Source of the DNA: CAZOVB01 sp046541415
GTDB taxonomy: Bacteria; Planctomycetota; Phycisphaerae; SM23-33
Length of the DNA: 64,000 nt
Assembly (NCBI GenBank): GCA_046541415.1
Contig: JBKHDI010000010.1
Location: 10,690-74,689 of the forward strand
Direction: 5' to 3'
The position numbers and the translations under genes are program-made. The notes beneath the pieces were generated by a model. It worked only from the letters and a program-made list of their open reading frames with translations, searched no databases and was not told the DNA's origin. This document shows, piece by piece, positions 9,735 through 18,591 of the stretch. Within the stretch, counting starts at the first letter, position 1. Each line of letters starts with the position of its first letter.

Positions 9735-11153
9735 ATGCGAAATGTTCTCAACTGCGTCATCCTCTCCAGCCTGCTTCTGTCGGCCCAGGTCCAGGCAGCC
9801 GGGCCCGAATCGCTCAGCCGTTCCCGGGCAATCGCCGAAACCAAGAAGCAACTCCAGGCCGAACTTGCCCGCCATGGGGGCAGCTGGGATGCCTGGGCCA
9901 AACAGCTGGCCCCCTTCCGCAAGGGCCTGGCTGAAAGCCTCACCGGCTCCTGGCCGTGGAAGGCGAAAAAGGACTTCGTATTCCTCGGCAAGTCCGTCCG
10001 CCTGCTGCAGATGGACGACTGGTCGGGCTTCGGCGAGTCGACAACGCCATTCGATGCGATCGTGCACCTGGACCGCCAGCTCAAAGCGCGCGATATCGAC
10101 CTGATCTACGTTCTCGTGCCCGACAAGCTGAGCATCTACCCGGACTACCTGACCGACACCGCCCCCGAGGACCTGCAGGTCGCCCTGGCTGCCAAGCGCC
10201 TGCTGGCCCAACTCAGCGAGGCCGACGTGGAAGTCGTCGACCTCTACGCGCCCTTTCTCCAGCTGCGCAAACAGCTCGGCCAGGACAAGCCCCTCTACTA
10301 CGACCGGGATTCGCACTGGCGTAACCGCGCCGCCGCCCACGCCGGCAAACTCATCGCACAACGCCTCGGCCGCTACGACTTCGTCCAGCCCGAGCAGGCC
10401 GACCGCTATACCACCAAGGTTCACCAGCGGACCGACGGCAAGAAGGCCGACACCGTCCAACTCGTCGTCGAGCGGAAGACCGGACAGCAATACCAGGACG
10501 CGGGCCAGTCGCCGATCCTGCTGACCAGCGACAGCTTCGGAATGTACAACATGCACCTCGGCGGACATCTGCCCGCCCACGTGGGCCTGCACATCGGCCA
10601 GCCGGTCAGCTACCTCTGCAGCGAGGGCTTGAGCATGACCATGCCCGCCGAACTGGCCCGCCGGGCAGCCAAGGGCGACTACCTCCAGGGCAGGAAGGTC
10701 ATCATCTGGACCCACGCCGGACGCTTCCTGACAATCGCCAAGTGGCAGAAGGTCGATCTGCCTGGTCAGCAGATCGCCACCGATGGCAAAGCCCCCTCCC
10801 TGTTCCAGGCAGATGCCACCGCCGTCGTCCAGGCCGTCTCTGAAAGACCGAGCAAAGACGCCGACTACCCGCACTTCGTGATGAAGCTGCTGGTCAAAGA
10901 CGTCAAAGGCGCCGAAGGCAAGGAGATTGTCCCCGCCCAGGCCGTGCTGAGAATCCTGGCGATGCAGGATCGCAAGTTCACCGACGCCGCCACCATCAAG
11001 CCCGGCCAGACGATCCGCGCGAAGCTGACGAGTTTCTCCGCCGTCGAGAAACAGTGGGGCAAGATCCAGACCGGTCAGCTGGAGGACCGCCAGGCCGAAC
11101 TGGCAGCCCCGGAATACTGGGCCGAGCTGATCAAGATCGACTCGGCTGAATGA
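9735..11153 (+). CDS. Secreted AlgJ/AlgX-type SGNH-hydrolase-like protein
   Basis: Probable exported polysaccharide O-acetylation factor of 472 residues. A signal peptide (MRNVLNCVILSSLLLSAQVQA) is followed by an SGNH-like domain: an LVPDKLSIYP segment after the second strand, the paired acid/histidine motif YYDRDSHW about residue 190, and the candidate nucleophile serine in LTSDSFGMYN about residue 265. DxHW plus SDSF are the hallmarks of the ALGX/ALGJ family that moves acetyl groups onto alginate-like polymers. The C-terminal ~120 residues look like a beta domain of unknown role. No MBOT acetyltransferase (AlgI) or polysaccharide synthase is adjacent, so the substrate is unknown. It stands alone and converges with proA with no bases between. 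Confidence 0.75.
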   Translation: MRNVLNCVILSSLLLSAQVQAAGPESLSRSRAIAETKKQLQAELARHGGSWDAWAKQLAPFRKGLAESLTGSWPWKAKKDFVFLGKSVRLLQMDDWSGFGESTTPFDAIVHLDRQLKARDIDLIYVLVPDKLSIYPDYLTDTAPEDLQVALAAKRLLAQLSEADVEVVDLYAPFLQLRKQLGQDKPLYYDRDSHWRNRAAAHAGKLIAQRLGRYDFVQPEQADRYTTKVHQRTDGKKADTVQLVVERKTGQQYQDAGQSPILLTSDSFGMYNMHLGGHLPAHVGLHIGQPVSYLCSEGLSMTMPAELARRAAKGDYLQGRKVIIWTHAGRFLTIAKWQKVDLPGQQIATDGKAPSLFQADATAVVQAVSERPSKDADYPHFVMKLLVKDVKGAEGKEIVPAQAVLRILAMQDRKFTDAATIKPGQTIRAKLTSFSAVEKQWGKIQTGQLEDRQAELAAPEYWAELIKIDSAE

Positions 11154-12422
11154 TCAGGTCCGCACGTGGCCGGCGCCGGTGACGACCCACTTGTAGGTCG
11201 TCAGGTCCTCTGCGCCCATCGGCCCGCGGGCGTGGAGGCGATCGGTGCTGATGCCGATCTCCGCGCCCAGGCCGTACTCCCCGCCGTCGCTGAAGCGCGT
11301 CGAGGCGTTGACCATCACGCTGGCCGAGTCGACCTGCGAGACGAACGCCTCGGCCGCGGCGATCCGCTCGGTGACGATCGCGTCGGTGTGGTGACTGGAA
11401 TACGTGTTGATGTGGTCGATCGCCGCTTCGAGATTGTCGACCACCTTGACAGCAAGGATCAGGTCGAGGTATTCCGCCGTCCAGTCTTCTTCGATCGCCG
11501 GTTTGGTTTTGTCCGCCAGATCGCCGACTGCGGCGCGGGTCTTTTCGCAGACGCGGAGTTCCACGTCGGCGTCCAGCATGGCCCGGCAGATCCGCGGGGC
11601 GAACGTCCCGGCCACGGCTGCGTCGATCAGCAGCGTTTCCATTGCGTTGCAGACGGCCGGGTACTGGACCTTGGCGTTCATCGCGATCGACTCGGCCATG
11701 TCCAGGTCGGCCTGGTTGTGGACGTAGACGTGACAGATGCCGTCGTAGTGCTTGATGACCGGGATGGTGGCCGACTCGACCACCGCGCGGATCAGGCCCT
11801 CTCCGCCGCGGGGGATGATCACGTCGATAAGTCCCTCTGCCTGGGCCAGGGCGGGCACGATCGCCCGGTCGGTATCGTCGATGACGGTAATGGCTGCTTC
11901 GGGCAGGCTGGCGGCTTTCAGTCCTTCCTGCAGGACCGAGGCGATGGCCTGGTTGGAGTAGAACGCCTCCTTCCCCCCGCGGAGGATGCAGGCGTTACCG
12001 GCCTTCAAGCACAGCCCGCCGGCGTCGGAGGTAACGTTCGGGCGAGATTCAAAGATGATCCCCACCACCCCGATCGGCACGCGGCGTTTCTCGACCCGCA
12101 GGCCGTTGGGTCGGTTGTAGGCGGCCACGGCCTGTCCGACCGGGTCGACCTGTGCGGCCATCTCTTCCAGGGCGGTCGCCATGGATTCGATCCGCTTGTC
12201 GGTAAGCCTGAGTCGCTTGACCATCGCGTCGGTCAGGCCGAACTCGTCACTGCGGGCGATGTCCTTCTCGTTGGCGGTCTGGAGCTGGTCCTTGCGGTCG
12301 CGGATGGCAGCGGCGCAGGCGGCCAGGGCGTCGTTTCGTTTCTGTGCCGGCAGGGCAGCCAGAGCTGCGGCGGCCTGGCGTGCGGCAGTGGCGATCTTGC
12401 GGACGTACTGTTTCGGATCCAT
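11154..12422 (-). CDS. proA: Glutamate-5-semialdehyde dehydrogenase (gamma-glutamyl phosphate reductase)
   Basis: Second step of proline synthesis: NADPH-dependent reduction of gamma-glutamyl phosphate to glutamate semialdehyde. It is 422 residues, the normal size. Visible motifs are GVVGIIFESRPNV, LKAGNACILRGGKEA, and the active-site region KVQYPAVCNAMETLL with the catalytic cysteine. The C-terminus has GLGAEIGISTDRLHARGPMG. Two in-frame ATGs lie 6 bases apart; the one at 12422 is chosen because GGAG sits 7 bases upstream of it and only 1 base before the other. A TACAAT -10-like box on the minus strand (12464-12459) suggests its own promoter after cdaR. No proB is next to it. Confidence 0.96.
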   Translation of the reverse strand: MDPKQYVRKIATAARQAAAALAALPAQKRNDALAACAAAIRDRKDQLQTANEKDIARSDEFGLTDAMVKRLRLTDKRIESMATALEEMAAQVDPVGQAVAAYNRPNGLRVEKRRVPIGVVGIIFESRPNVTSDAGGLCLKAGNACILRGGKEAFYSNQAIASVLQEGLKAASLPEAAITVIDDTDRAIVPALAQAEGLIDVIIPRGGEGLIRAVVESATIPVIKHYDGICHVYVHNQADLDMAESIAMNAKVQYPAVCNAMETLLIDAAVAGTFAPRICRAMLDADVELRVCEKTRAAVGDLADKTKPAIEEDWTAEYLDLILAVKVVDNLEAAIDHINTYSSHHTDAIVTERIAAAEAFVSQVDSASVMVNASTRFSDGGEYGLGAEIGISTDRLHARGPMGAEDLTTYKWVVTGAGHVRT

Positions 12423-12502
12423 GGTCATGCTCCGTGAGTCGGTGTTGCTGGACGGAGCATTGTAGCCGAAACGGACTTTCAGGGGAAGTCGCCCTGCCAG
12501 GA

Positions 12503-13585
12503 TCAGCCCCCCGTCGGGCTGCTGAGGCGGACGAGGCGGAAATCGACGGTGATTTTCTGACCCGGTTCGAGTTCGACGGCCAGGTCGTCGTCGAATTTGT
12601 ACTGCACTTCGCGGCTGAGGTAGCTCTCGACGGCCACGCGGTCCTTGTCTCCCAGGACGATGTAGGCGTTCATCTTCTCGGACTGGTTGGCTTCGAGGTT
12701 GTCCAGGGCAGCCTTGGTACCGACCACGCGGACCGGTGGTCTCCAGTCGCTGGTGGGGCTGCGCTCGAGGCGGTACTTCTCCCACGTCTCGCCGGCCTCG
12801 TACCACTGCGGCGGGGACTGGACCTGCACGGTGACGCGCAGTTCGCGGACCTCGCGGTTGGACTCCAGCTCGAGGGTCACCTGGACCTGCTCCGGATCGG
12901 TCCGGACGGGGATCGTATCGACGAATTGTCGCAGGTTCAGCCGCCGGGAGATCTCCTTGCCCGCCTGGAGGTTGCCCAGGTCGATCTGCTCGAGTTGGAT
13001 AACCTGTCGCTGGGGATCGATTTTTTCGATCTCTTCCCAGACGCTTTGCGGTGCGCGGACGCTGACGCGGGCCGGGTCGATCTCCACCCGGGCCAACTCG
13101 CCCTTGGTGTCGACAAACTCCACGGGCAACTCGCGCGAGACGAACTCGTCGACATCGAAGACCAGCTCGCGCGGCTCGACCGATACGACGGTGATCCCCT
13201 CTCGCTGGAGGTTCTCGACCTCGTTGAGAATGTCCACAACGGGTACACTGTGTCGGCCTTGTCCGTGTTTCTCCGAGACGTCATAGCGGATGACCGAGCC
13301 TTTGTCCCGCAGCTCGCGGCGGAAGGTCTCCAGCTTGCTGCGGCTGCCGCTGATGGTGAAGCTGACCTGCGTTTCGGTCCCGCTCATCAGGGTCAGATGA
13401 CGGCTTGAGCCGGTATGCACCTGGATCCGCGGCTGGAGCTCCATCTTGTCGGTAAACTCGATATCGGCGTAGACCCAGACCAGGATCGTCACCACCGCCA
13501 CCCAGAACAGGGTGCGAAGGTTCTGCGTCCACCACGGGCGGGTGAAACGCTTGTAGTTCTGGTTGTAGAGTTTCTGCTTGCTCAT
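12503..13585 (-). CDS. cdaR: CdaR-like YbbR-domain protein, regulator of the diadenylate cyclase
   Basis: Membrane-anchored regulator of CdaA, 360 residues. One N-terminal transmembrane helix (about residues 24-41, LRTLFWVAVVTILVWVYA) is followed by repeated beta-rich YbbR-type modules exposed on the outer face. It overlaps cdaA by 4 bases as ATGA, the standard cdaA-cdaR arrangement, so expression is coupled. Sequence conservation in YbbR proteins is low, and the call rests on architecture plus neighbour. glmM, which often follows in Firmicutes, is absent; proA follows here. Confidence 0.82.
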   Translation of the reverse strand: MSKQKLYNQNYKRFTRPWWTQNLRTLFWVAVVTILVWVYADIEFTDKMELQPRIQVHTGSSRHLTLMSGTETQVSFTISGSRSKLETFRRELRDKGSVIRYDVSEKHGQGRHSVPVVDILNEVENLQREGITVVSVEPRELVFDVDEFVSRELPVEFVDTKGELARVEIDPARVSVRAPQSVWEEIEKIDPQRQVIQLEQIDLGNLQAGKEISRRLNLRQFVDTIPVRTDPEQVQVTLELESNREVRELRVTVQVQSPPQWYEAGETWEKYRLERSPTSDWRPPVRVVGTKAALDNLEANQSEKMNAYIVLGDKDRVAVESYLSREVQYKFDDDLAVELEPGQKITVDFRLVRLSSPTGG

Positions 13586-14481
13586 TCGCTCTCGGTATCC
13601 GGCTGGCTGGACAGGCCCATTTCCTCATCCAGCCCCATCTCGTCCTCGCTGCCGTTGGATCGCTTGCCCCGTCCGATCAGGTGCTGCGGCGAGAGCAGCG
13701 ACTGGAGCATCCCCCCCAAAGATTCGGGGTCCAGGCCGATGTGCAACTGGCCTTCATAGGCCAGGCTCACCCGGCCGGTCTCTTCGGAGACCACCAGGAT
13801 CACCGCATCGGTCTCCTGGGCCAAGCCCAGCGCCGCCCGGTGTCGTGAGCCCAGCGAGGGGTCGACCTCGTCGGACTCAGCCAGGGGGAACTGACAGCCC
13901 GCCGCGGTCAGGCGCCCCTCCCGAACGATCACGCCCATGTCGTGCAGGGCCGTGCCGGGATAGAAGATCGTGTTCAACAGCGCCGGGTGCAGCCGCGCAT
14001 CCAGGGCCGTGCCCGTCTCGATCAACCCGCCGAGACCCACCGCCCGCTCAATCGCCAGCAAGGCGCCGATCTTGTTGCGGGACAGGTATCCGGCCGAGTC
14101 GACCAGGGCATCGACGACGGTGTCGATCTGCCCGCTCCTGCCGCGAAAGAGGCGGGCCTGTCCGATCTGGATCAGCGCCCTTCGCAGTTCGGGCTGGAAT
14201 GCGACGACCACGGCCACGAAGGCAAAGAGCAGGAAGTTTCGGTAGAGAAATTCGATCCGCTCCCAGCCGAGGTCCTTGGGCAGCAGGCGGATGACGACGT
14301 AGACGGTGACCAGCAGCACGGCCACGCCCTTGACCAGGCGGGCCCCGCGCGTGCCTCGCAGGAAGCGCATGACGGTCCAGACGACGATCCCGATCAGCAG
14401 CATCTCCAGGGCGACAACGAAGATGTTGTAGCCCATCACGCGGGAGAAGTAGATCTGGATGGCTTGGATGATTTCCGGCAC
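13582..14481 (-). CDS. cdaA: Diadenylate cyclase CdaA (cyclic di-AMP synthase) with a variant DGA motif
   Basis: Makes cyclic di-AMP from two ATP at the membrane, 299 residues. Three transmembrane helices (about 18-38, 47-66, 80-96) precede a DisA_N catalytic domain (about 105-255). The RHR motif is intact (GSRHRAALG, 211-219). The other signature, normally DGA in LHDGAVII, reads LHDMGVIV, i.e. D181-M182-G183. Asp is kept but the Gly and Ala are changed. The C-terminal ~35 residues are an acidic, low-complexity tail. The start is GTG with a weak ribosome site. cdaR follows, overlapping. A pgpH phosphodiesterase gene for the same nucleotide lies about 20 kb away. Confidence 0.92.
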   Translation of the reverse strand: MPEIIQAIQIYFSRVMGYNIFVVALEMLLIGIVVWTVMRFLRGTRGARLVKGVAVLLVTVYVVIRLLPKDLGWERIEFLYRNFLLFAFVAVVVAFQPELRRALIQIGQARLFRGRSGQIDTVVDALVDSAGYLSRNKIGALLAIERAVGLGGLIETGTALDARLHPALLNTIFYPGTALHDMGVIVREGRLTAAGCQFPLAESDEVDPSLGSRHRAALGLAQETDAVILVVSEETGRVSLAYEGQLHIGLDPESLGGMLQSLLSPQHLIGRGKRSNGSEDEMGLDEEMGLSSQPDTESE

Positions 14482-14584
14482 GTGCGGCTTTCGTTATGGT
14501 TGATTCGGTTTTGCGCGGCGCGCAGCAGGTCTTATCTACATCATCGTCTCAAGGGGTTGTCGCTCTGCAATCCCTTATGGTTTT

Positions 14585-15430
14585 TCAGCTTCCAGCTGCG
14601 GCGATCGCATCGGCGACGGTAAGTGCCTGGCGGGCAGCGGCCACGTCGTGGACACGGAAGATCGTTGCCCCGGCGGCGCGGGCAGCGAGGCAGGCGGCGA
14701 TGGTCCCACCGAGGCGGTCCTGCGGCTGGGCCTGGCCGGTGAGTTCGGAGATAAACCGCTTGCGCGAAGGTCCGATCAGCACAGGATGGCCCGTTCGGAC
14801 CAGCCTGGCCACCCCGGCCAGCAGGGCCAGGTTGTGCTCCAGCCGCTTGCCGAAGCCGATTCCCGGGTCCAGGATCACTCGCCCGGCCGGGATGCCCGCC
14901 TCGACCGCCCTGGCGGCAGCTTCGATCAGGAAGCTGCACACCTCTTCGACGACGTCGCCGGCGTAGGTCGGGTTGTCCTGCATGTTCGCCGGCTGCCCGA
15001 GCATGTGCATCAGGCAGATTGCCGCGCCGCGCCGGGCAGCCAGGGCGAGCATCTCCGGGTCGTCGCGCCCGGCACTGATGTCGTTGCAGATCACCGCGCC
15101 GCGATCGAGGGCCCACTGGGCCACTTCGCTTCGGGTGGTGTCGATGCTCACCACCGCGCCGGTCTGGACGACAGCCTGCAGGATCCCGTCCAGCCGCGCA
15201 ATCTGGTCGCGGGGATCGACCCGTCCGGCGCCCGGGCGGGTCGATTCGGCGCCGATGTCGATGATCTCGGCGCCCTGTGCTGCCATACACTTAGCACGCT
15301 CGGCGGCGGCGTGTGGTTCGAGGAACTTCCCGCCGTCGGAGAAACTGTCCGGTGTTACGTTCAGCACGCCCATCACCCGGGCCGCCGCGCCCGGGCCGGT
15401 CTGCAGCAGCGCGTCGAGACCACCGGCCAA
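14585..15430 (-). CDS. folP: Dihydropteroate synthase
   Basis: Folate synthesis enzyme joining p-aminobenzoate to dihydropterin pyrophosphate, 281 residues. Motifs are MGVLNVTPDSFSDGG (pterin/PPi loop), GAEIIDIGAESTRPGA, VSIDTTRSEVA, ICNDISAG, LDPGIGFGK and LIGPSRKRFI. The start is taken as the TTG at 15430, 4 bases after the queC stop, with GAGGGGGA at good spacing; the first ATG would remove the first strand of the barrel. Co-transcribed with queC upstream and probably read through to cdaA, 103 bases downstream. Pterin links folP and queC only loosely, since both pathways begin from GTP. Confidence 0.95.
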   Translation of the reverse strand: MAGGLDALLQTGPGAAARVMGVLNVTPDSFSDGGKFLEPHAAAERAKCMAAQGAEIIDIGAESTRPGAGRVDPRDQIARLDGILQAVVQTGAVVSIDTTRSEVAQWALDRGAVICNDISAGRDDPEMLALAARRGAAICLMHMLGQPANMQDNPTYAGDVVEEVCSFLIEAAARAVEAGIPAGRVILDPGIGFGKRLEHNLALLAGVARLVRTGHPVLIGPSRKRFISELTGQAQPQDRLGGTIAACLAARAAGATIFRVHDVAAARQALTVADAIAAAGS

Positions 15431-15433
15431 GGT

Positions 15434-16144
15434 TCAGTCCCCCTCGGGCTGATAGATCGTCGGATCGTCCACGCCGGTAGCGACGAACCCCGCCCGTCGC
15501 AGTCGGCAGGAGTCGCAGTGCCCGCAGGCCCGTCCCCTGCTGTCGGGGTCGTAGCAGCTGTGGGTCATCGCGTAATCGACGCCCAGTTCCGCCCCTGTCC
15601 GGATGATCTGGGCCTTGGTCAACTCGATCAAGGGCGCGTGGATCGACAGCTTCCGGCCCTTCTCGGTCGCCGCGGCCGTCGCCAGGTTGGCCATGGCCTC
15701 AAACGCCCGGATGAACTCTGGCCTGCAGTCCGGGTAACCACTGTAGTCCACCGCGTTTACGCCGACAAATATGTCGCATGCGCCGATGACCTCCGCATAG
15801 CCCAGGCCGATCGAGAGGAAGATGGTGTTCCGGGCAGGGACGTAGGTCGAGGGGATCGAATCGTCCTCGGGTCGGTCCTTGGGCACGTCGATGCGGTCGG
15901 TCAGGGCGGAGTGCCCGAACCCGCCGTCGGCGCTGAGGTCGATGTTCACCACGCGGTGCTCGACGACATCCCATGCCCCTGCGACCTGGCGGGCAGCCTG
16001 GAGTTCGAAGCGGTGGCGCTGGCCGTAATCGAAGCTCAGACCATGGCAGGCAAAGCCCCGGCTGCGGGCGATGGCCAGGGTGGTCGCCGAGTCCAGTCCC
16101 CCCGAAAGCAGGACGACAGCCGATTTTGCCGGTTCGCTGTTCAT
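15434..16144 (-). CDS. queC: 7-cyano-7-deazaguanine synthase (preQ0 synthase)
   Basis: ATP- and ammonia-dependent conversion of 7-carboxy-7-deazaguanine to preQ0 in queuosine synthesis, 236 residues. The PP-loop is LSGGLDSATT (residues 13-22). The C-terminal zinc site is CYDPDSRGRACGHCDSC, with four cysteines in the family spacing. FVGVNAVDYSGYPDCRPEFI is the family substrate-binding segment. It is divergent from queF, the next enzyme of the pathway, across 86 bases. queD and queE are not in the window. No preQ1 riboswitch was recognised upstream. Confidence 0.96.
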   Translation of the reverse strand: MNSEPAKSAVVLLSGGLDSATTLAIARSRGFACHGLSFDYGQRHRFELQAARQVAGAWDVVEHRVVNIDLSADGGFGHSALTDRIDVPKDRPEDDSIPSTYVPARNTIFLSIGLGYAEVIGACDIFVGVNAVDYSGYPDCRPEFIRAFEAMANLATAAATEKGRKLSIHAPLIELTKAQIIRTGAELGVDYAMTHSCYDPDSRGRACGHCDSCRLRRAGFVATGVDDPTIYQPEGD

Positions 16145-16230
16145 GACTTCAGACTACAAATCTTCCCCCGGCAAGGCAAATGCGGTACAATGACAATGCA
16201 CGATTTTCACCTTATCCACTGAAACGAAGC

Positions 16231-16578
16231 ATGGCCGAACTGGAAGCCTTTGAAAATCCCCACCCGCACCGGGATTTTACCATCATTCACATCGCGCCGG
16301 AATTTACCAGCGTCTGCCCCAAGACGGGTCAGCCCGATTTCGGCGAAATCCGGATCGAGTACATCGCCGATACAAAGTGTGTGGAGCTGAAAAGCCTGAA
16401 ATTCTATCTCCAGGACTTCCGCAATACGGGCGTCTTCTATGAGGATGTGGTCAACCGCATCCTCGATGACCTCGTCGAAGCCCTGGCCCCGAGGCGAATG
16501 AAGGTGACCGGCAGCTTCACCCCGCGCGGCGGGATGCATTCGATCGTCGAGGCCTGCTATGAGCGAAACAAAACCTGA
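16231..16578 (+). CDS. queF: NADPH-dependent 7-cyano-7-deazaguanine reductase
   Basis: Reduces the nitrile of preQ0 to the amine preQ1, 115 residues, the short (unimodular) QueF form. The catalytic cysteine is in FTSVCPKTGQPDFG, followed by the QueF signature ELKSLKFYLQDFRNTGVFYEDVVN and the C-terminal PRRMKVTGSFTPRGGMHS. The start is the ATG at 16231; an earlier in-frame ATG at 16180 would lie upstream of a likely -10 box (TACAAT, 16186-16191) and adds no conserved residues. It overlaps apbE by 20 bases, so the two are co-transcribed. Confidence 0.95.
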   Translation: MAELEAFENPHPHRDFTIIHIAPEFTSVCPKTGQPDFGEIRIEYIADTKCVELKSLKFYLQDFRNTGVFYEDVVNRILDDLVEALAPRRMKVTGSFTPRGGMHSIVEACYERNKT

Positions 16579-17698
16579 ACCCGGAAAAGCCGCCCGCATC
16601 GGTCGCGAGACCTTCGCGTGGATCCTCGCCTGCGCCCTGATCGGCCTGCTTGTGCTGATCGGTCTGTACAAACACGAGACCATCCGATCGCAGATCACCG
16701 CCACCGGCGACCTGGAGATCATGGCCACCAACTACCGCTTTACCGTGGTCGTCGAGGGCGATACCGGAAAGGCCGAGAACGCCCTGGATGACGCCAAGGC
16801 CGTCGCCACGGCCGTCGGGGTCGAGATGAGCACCCACCTGCAGAGCTCCCCGCTGAGCCTGTTCAACCGGGCCGAGGCGATGGAGAAAATCGAACTGCCA
16901 CCCCAGACGATGGAAGTTCTCCAGGCCTCGCGGGAGTTCTACGAACAGACCAGCGGTGCGTTCGACGTGACGATCCTGCCGATCATCCAGCTGTACCGTC
17001 AGGCAGCTGCCGACCGCAGGAGCCCCACCCAGCAGCAGATCGACGCCGCCCGCGAAGCCTCGCGCTGGGAGGACATCCTCGTGCTGGCCGACGGGACCGC
17101 CATCAAACAACGCTCCAGTGCCGGCTTTGACCTCGGCGGCGTGGCCAAGGGCTACGCGATCGACAAGGCCATGGAGGTGCTGCGAGATGCCGGCGTGGCC
17201 GGGGCGATGGTCGATATCGGCGGGGACCTCCGCGTCTGGGGCGCCGCGCCCGGTGGACAGGCCTGGCGAATCGCCCTGCAAGACCCCTTCCAGCCGAACA
17301 ACCCCGATGCGATGCTCTGCCGGCTGGCGATCACCGATGCAGCCGTCTGCACGAGCGGCAACTACCAGCGGGCCTACCAGATCGGCCAGATCCGATACAG
17401 CCACATCATCGATCCGCGCGATCCGCGCCGCAAAGAGGCAGACCAGTTCCCCGCCTCGGTCACCGTCATCGCCCCGACGGCCATGGTCGCCGACGCCTGG
17501 GCGACCGCCCTGAGCGTGCTGGGACGCGAGGAAGGCATGGCCCTGCTGGAGAAAGTCGAGGGCGTCGAGGCCCTGCTGGTTTACGGCGACCCGGACGATA
17601 CCCAGTCCTACACCACCCCCGGGTTCAACCAGTACCTGCTGAAAAACCCGCCCGGCCTGGTCCGACAGCAGCCGCAACTGTCCCTGCTGGGACGTTGA
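16559..17698 (+). CDS. apbE: FAD:protein FMN transferase, membrane-anchored
   Basis: Attaches FMN covalently to threonines of flavoproteins, 379 residues. An N-terminal transmembrane anchor (about 19-41) puts the catalytic domain outside the cytoplasm. ApbE motifs present are SSPLSLFN, the FAD/Mg site FDLGGVAKGYAIDKA, VDIGGDLRVWG, and the C-terminal TSGNY and HIIDPRD segments. It converges with the Rnf operon, whose RnfG and RnfD carry predicted FMN-threonine sites, so these are its likely targets. It overlaps queF by 20 bases; that operon partner is unrelated in function. The anchor is a plain helix; no lipobox was seen. Confidence 0.94.
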   Translation: MSETKPEPGKAARIGRETFAWILACALIGLLVLIGLYKHETIRSQITATGDLEIMATNYRFTVVVEGDTGKAENALDDAKAVATAVGVEMSTHLQSSPLSLFNRAEAMEKIELPPQTMEVLQASREFYEQTSGAFDVTILPIIQLYRQAAADRRSPTQQQIDAAREASRWEDILVLADGTAIKQRSSAGFDLGGVAKGYAIDKAMEVLRDAGVAGAMVDIGGDLRVWGAAPGGQAWRIALQDPFQPNNPDAMLCRLAITDAAVCTSGNYQRAYQIGQIRYSHIIDPRDPRRKEADQFPASVTVIAPTAMVADAWATALSVLGREEGMALLEKVEGVEALLVYGDPDDTQSYTTPGFNQYLLKNPPGLVRQQPQLSLLGR

Positions 17699-17699
17699 G

Positions 17700-18539
17700 C
17701 TACAGCCCCACCAGCTCGTCCAGGAACGCCTCCAGGCCGTCGGTGTAGACCCGGCCGGACTCGACGAATCCGCCGTTGTGGTCGCCACGGATCTCCAGGA
17801 ACCGCTTGGCCTCGCCCGCTGCTGCGAACAAAGATTCGCCATGGCTGTAGCGGATCATCCCGTCTTCGTGGCTGTGGATCACCAGCACCGGGCAATCCAC
17901 GCCGCCCAGATATTCGCGGGTGTTGTAGCTGTACCGCGTCAACAACCGCACCGGAAAGATCGGATACATCTGCCCGGCCAGGTCGGGCACGGAGGTAAAG
18001 GAAGACTCGATGATCAGCCCGGCCGGGGCGACTTGCCTGGCAAGATGGGTGGCGATCGGCCCGCCCAGAGACCGCCCGTGCAGGACAATCCGTTTCGGGT
18101 CGGCCCCTTTGTTGGCAACCAGCCAGTCCCAGGCTGCTCTTGCGTCGGTGTAGGTGCCCTGCTCCGACGGTGAGCCGGCCGAGCGCCCATAGCCGCGATA
18201 GTCAAAGACCAGGGAGTCAAAACCCATCCGATGATAGATCGCGATCGTTTCGATCCGGTGCGAAATGTTCCCGCCGTTGCCGTGACACAGCAGGATCGTC
18301 CCGCGGGATTCGCCGGCCGCCGGGGTGTAGAAGCCCGTCAGCTTCAGCCCGTCGGGGGAAGTAAACTCCACGAACTCGAAGGCCAGACCGAAAATCGACG
18401 GGTCCTGCTCGATTTCGCTGGTCGGATGGTAGACCAGGCGGTCCTGCATGAAGTAGAGCAGCAGGCAGAGCGAGATGTAGATCAACCCCGGGGCAATGAG
18501 GAACCACCAGATCATCCTGCGTCGGACCGCCTTTCGCAT
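17700..18539 (-). CDS. Alpha/beta hydrolase, Bem46/YfhR-like, membrane-anchored
   Basis: Serine hydrolase of unknown substrate, 279 residues. A transmembrane segment at about 11-31 is followed by an alpha/beta-hydrolase fold: oxyanion-hole region LLCHGNGGNISHR, nucleophile elbow HGRSLGG (serine about residue 156), acid in IHSHEDGMIRY and histidine in RGDHNGGF. Ser, Asp/Glu and His are all present. It is 52 bases downstream of rnfB on the same strand, so it may be the tail of the rnf operon, but such hydrolases have no known part in Rnf. It converges with apbE with one base between. Confidence 0.85.
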   Translation of the reverse strand: MRKAVRRRMIWWFLIAPGLIYISLCLLLYFMQDRLVYHPTSEIEQDPSIFGLAFEFVEFTSPDGLKLTGFYTPAAGESRGTILLCHGNGGNISHRIETIAIYHRMGFDSLVFDYRGYGRSAGSPSEQGTYTDARAAWDWLVANKGADPKRIVLHGRSLGGPIATHLARQVAPAGLIIESSFTSVPDLAGQMYPIFPVRLLTRYSYNTREYLGGVDCPVLVIHSHEDGMIRYSHGESLFAAAGEAKRFLEIRGDHNGGFVESGRVYTDGLEAFLDELVGL

Positions 18540-18591
18540 GCTAATATCCCGCCACGAGTCAAGACCCCGCCTCAGCGGCCGCCGGGCTGAT

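Noticed and set aside
16145..16230. A preQ1 riboswitch between queC and queF
   Set aside because: Neither the short preQ1-I aptamer core nor a matching hairpin/A-rich tail is visible in the 86 bases.
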